A stretch of DNA of 64,000 nt from contig OX579635.1 in assembly GCA_951230915.1 (NCBI GenBank), positions 14,818,001-14,882,000 of the forward strand, in the 5' to 3' direction. Positions 61,024-64,000 of the stretch are shown in pieces. The DNA is from Antitrichia curtipendula. Its lineage: Eukaryota; Streptophyta; Bryopsida; Hypnales; Leucodontaceae. How positions within the stretch are numbered: position 1 is the first letter of the stretch; each line of letters begins with the position of its first letter. Position numbers and translations under genes: made by a program. The notes beneath the pieces are model-generated. The model ran no database searches, had not been told where the DNA came from, and saw only the letters and a program-made list of their open reading frames with translations.

Positions 61024-61830
61024 GTGACGAGGTTGAGAAACAGGATCTGGACATGAGAGAGGGAACACGGAGGTCTTCTGATTATCCTAGAATGCAAGCC
61101 AAATGGTGAGCACGATGACTTCGGCGACATTGGTGCCGAGCAGATGGAGCACGAACTTTTTCATGTTAGCGAAGAAGCGTCGGCCTTCGCCAATGGCATG
61201 CACAATGGTGGCGAAGTAAGCACAATGCCGCTGCTGGTCTTGGCCACGTTGCTGCCCGCGCCCATGGCGATTCCCACGTCGGCTTTCTTCAGACTCGGCG
61301 CGTCGTTCACGCCGTCGCCCGTCAGGCCCGCAAACAAGCGGCGACGGTGGAGGGCGTCGATCATGCGCACCTTCGTGGCGGGCGTGCAACGTGCGATCAC
61401 CCGGGGGAGAGCCTCCAGAGCGTCGATCTCTTGCTCCGACAAGGCATCGAATTTAGTTGCAGTTATGACTGGAGTTGACATGGATAGTACTGTAACATCG
61501 TGGGTTTGACAACAACAGGCTTCAGAATGGCCACTTGGGTGGCGATCGAGATAGTCATGGCTTGTGATCTCCCGTGAGTATGTGCACTGTGATCCCTGCA
61601 CGATGGCACTGACGCACGGCGATTTCTGACTCCAGTCGAGGTGTGTCGCGAATGCCAACCAGTCCCAGAAACGTCAAATTGTTCTCCACGTCCAAACACT
61701 CCCACTTCAACCTCGCCTTGCCGAAGGTAGATTCCCAAACCTCTCGGAACGCCACGACCAACGTACACTCGCGCCCGTGTCGACATCTCTTCTTGTCGCA
61801 ATGGCGGGTATGCATTTACACTCAGTCCAC
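61024..61830 (-). pseudogene. 5' part of the ENA-type P-ATPase pseudogene
   Basis: ENA ATPases export Na+ (or K+) across membranes and are known from fungi, protists and bryophytes but not flowering plants. The minus strand gives FREVWES, then DVENNLTFLGLVGIRDTPR, CHRAGITVHILTGDH (hinge region), FDALSEQEIDALEALPRVIARCTPATKVRMI and FAGLTGDGVNDAPSLKKADVGIAMG (phosphatase hinge motif). It then gives FVLHLLGTNVAEVIVLTIWLAF (a membrane span) and NQKTSVFPLS, followed in another frame by VQILFLNLVTS at the hAT junction. Several frameshifts and a TAG after WLAF mark decay. The N-terminal half, with the DKTGT phosphorylation site, is absent from the window. Confidence 0.85.
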
Positions 61831-62836
61831 TGAAGGAGACACAAAATAGAATAATCATTTTTTGCATGTTAACCTACTCTCACACTCATATTCCGAATGT
61901 TTCCCGTCGAGTTCCTGATCACATGACAGTTTGGCATCAACGAAGTATATACTGCCTGTAGTTCGAGAGGAAGGTTCAACATACCGTACTATTCAATCCG
62001 AAGCCGGAGTGCTGGAAGTAGAAATGCCCGGAATCTTTATTGCTGATGGAAAATTGCGTCTCTAGGTCCCTCCAATTGTCGTCTCCTCAGGCCTCTAGGA
62101 GTCAGCAGGTACATATACCTACACTCGGACGACGCAGATTGGATGCTAAAACCCTCCTAATTGATTTGGACTCTTCCGAGAAGCTGCTACCGTGTCAAGC
62201 GATAAACTTGTTAAAAGTATATTCCAAGCATGTAGCAGGTATAGAGGTGATTTACTCCCAAAGTCCCCTCCATACTGTATCAGTTAATGTAAAACCTAGC
62301 TGCTCCATCAGTCCCGGGGCATTAAGATCGATAGACGGGTTGGTACAAGTCAGTACGAGCCAGTGGAGTACAACGCGAAAGATAATTGGAATCAATTGAA
62401 AATTTATTCAAATAATGAGACAGTACAAGAGCGAGCATGGCCACACGCTTTGGGACGCCAGTGCGCATGCAATTAAAAAACGTCGGTGATGGAGCTCTTT
62501 GAGCAATCTTGCCGAGCTTCCACTTGGTTGGGTTACTACCTCTTCAAAACCTACTGATTATGTCACAATATGAACACAAGAATGAAAATATTTTCCCTCT
62601 CCAGCTTTGTACAGAGTTCCGCTTGTCTTCAAAATACAGTCCGCCACCTTCATTGCAGCAGAGCCAAACATCGACAGTCTCACAGTTCTGATGAGGAACT
62701 GACCTTTCTGTGGGAGTGCTCTGCGCCTGCTGCCTTCAAAGGATGACTACGCCAAAACATCATGTCAAATTCCGAAACACCATCTTAAAAGACACTGTTG
62801 CTCAAAGGCATGAATCAATCAACAGGTTGATGGAAA
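61831..62836. other. Spacer and presumed TAF1 3' untranslated region
   Basis: No ATPase sequence was found left over here, and no other gene. The part near 62836 should be the 3' end of the TAF1 transcript. Confidence 0.45.
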
Positions 62837-64000
62837 CTAAAACGTGCGGATACTTCGTCGTCTCGGAGAGTTTCCTCTTGAATCATCATCCAAGGGTTCA
62901 ATTCCTGCCTCCGCTTCGTCCAGTTCTTCGTCCATGGCATCCAGTTCGTCATCACAGAGCTCAAGCAATCTGTCGGCCAACGGAGGGATACCGGGGTTCC
63001 TACCATCATTATAAAGGTGGGCATTCTCAGCAATTTGCTGAATATCACGTCGAAAGTCCTCTCGGTTCTTGTATTTGAGCTTTCGCACCCTCTCCCGGAT
63101 TGTTGACAGGTCCATTGGGCGCTTTACATAATGGAGGTAGTCAGGGGCCTCTTTCTTAGGCACTGGCTTCAGAAACAAATAAGAACAATCCGCGCTCTTC
63201 AAGTTCTCTACAACCCCCTCCAAAATGTTGCAGAGGTCGACCTGCAAGCACTTTAACCCAAAATATGAGAAACAGAGCGAGAGAGAATAGGTGGGCTGTC
63301 CCAGAATATATCATATAGACGCGTGTCGTCTACATGAACAAGACATGGAGTCAGACATGAAAGTAAGACAGAAGACATCTCAATAATTTGAGAACCTCAC
63401 CTCGCCTCCTTTCTTGCGTAATCGCTTGGGAGCATTACCATAGTCTGGAGTAAGATGGAATGAAGGCGCGGGTGGGTCAGGCCGTCTCTTAATCCCTTTC
63501 CCCCGCTCTTTCTCTGATACATTAAGTGTAGGAACAGACATAACCTTTGGGCGCTCCTTCATATGCTTAATTTTCATGTTCTTCTGACGAATCCTCTCTC
63601 TCTCACGTTGCTGTAGCTCTTCTCTTGCCAGCCTCTCCGTTTCTTCCCTCTCCTGAGCCGCCCTTTGAGCTTCAAGTTCAGCTTCACGAGCCCTGATGGT
63701 TTCTTCTCGAACCCGCTCTCGCTCTCGTTTTCTTTCCTTCTCCTTCATATGCTGCCGATGCCGTTCTCGCTCCGTTTTAGCTTGTTCCATGCGAAGCATC
63801 TCCTCTCTCTCTGCTCTCTCTTTCCGTTCGAGTTCTTCCTGTTCTCTCTTCAGCTCTTCCTCCAGGGCACGTTGGTACTCTTCAGCCTCCTGTCTTTCCC
63901 TCTCCCTCTCCAAGCGCTCAGCCTGCTCCCGTTCCCTCTCTCTTCTCCTCAACAATTCAGGGTCGTCCTTGGCTCGAACGATCCTCTTCTTGCTTGACTT
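62837..64000 (-). CDS. TAF1: TAF1/HAF, TFIID subunit with bromodomain, 3' end only
   Basis: TAF1 is the largest TFIID subunit and scaffolds the complex at core promoters. The C-terminal bromodomain binds acetyl-lysine. Two exons are visible on the minus strand: 63401 to beyond the right edge, and 62837-63241, with a 159-bp intron (GAG|GTGAGG ... TTGCAG). The upstream exon begins KSSKKRIVRAKDDPELL and then is a long Glu/Arg-rich coiled segment ending KRLRKKGGE. The last exon holds the bromodomain: YLFLKPVPKKEAPDYLHYV, PMDLSTIRERV and the acetyl-lysine-binding AHLYNDGRNPGIPPLAD. It ends in an acidic tail and RRRSIRTF. A single bromodomain, as in plants, not the tandem pair of animals. The gene is cut by the window edge; nothing indicates damage. 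Confidence 0.93.

Overview
The window looks like nuclear DNA of a land plant. Genes are split by GT-AG introns, islands of GC-rich coding sequence sit in very AT-rich spacer, and the transposons are plant families (CACTA, hAT, Mutator-like, Stowaway). A decayed fungal/bryophyte-type ENA P-type ATPase points to a bryophyte; that placement is an inference from one gene family.

Host genes that look intact: a mitochondrial ADP/ATP carrier (+, 13068-14737, 3 exons), a PPPDE/DeSI deubiquitinase-like protein (+, 15833-18737, 5 exons), an A-type cytochrome P450 of 536 aa (-, 23534-27462, 5 exons), an Asterix/WDR83OS-type ER protein of 100 aa (-, 37449-38434, 3 exons) and the 3' end of TAF1/HAF with its bromodomain (-, 62837 to the right edge). 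Host pseudogenes: a UDP-sugar pyrophosphorylase relic (+, about 21925-22995) and the ENA ATPase (-, in two pieces at 53206-53468 and 61024-61830). These are unrelated housekeeping or accessory genes; I see no operon-like or pathway cluster.

The rest is layered mobile DNA. 1-1665: a TIR element inserted into another copy of itself. 2823-8953: a decayed transposon gene with a zinc-finger-like N-terminus and a Ulp1-type protease C-terminus, split by two foldback CACTA MITEs. 9690-10390: a degenerate hairpin-bearing tandem array. 27975-31080: dispersed repeats. 31-43 kb: AT-rich spacer with Stowaway, foldback, SINE-like and CACTA-MITE remains. 43981-49076 and 53469-61023: two hAT elements in opposite orientation, each with a perfect 8-bp target duplication. 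The second lies inside the ENA ATPase pseudogene and carries a 1.18-kb Mutator-like element (9-bp duplication) and a 12 x 49-bp tandem array in an intron.

The best biological story is the insertion order in the right third and the way the hAT copies decayed. At three sites copy 1 has TAG where copy 2 has CAA, which fits deamination of methylated CAG on opposite strands. I found no clearly new functional system. All coordinates and splice sites were read by eye.
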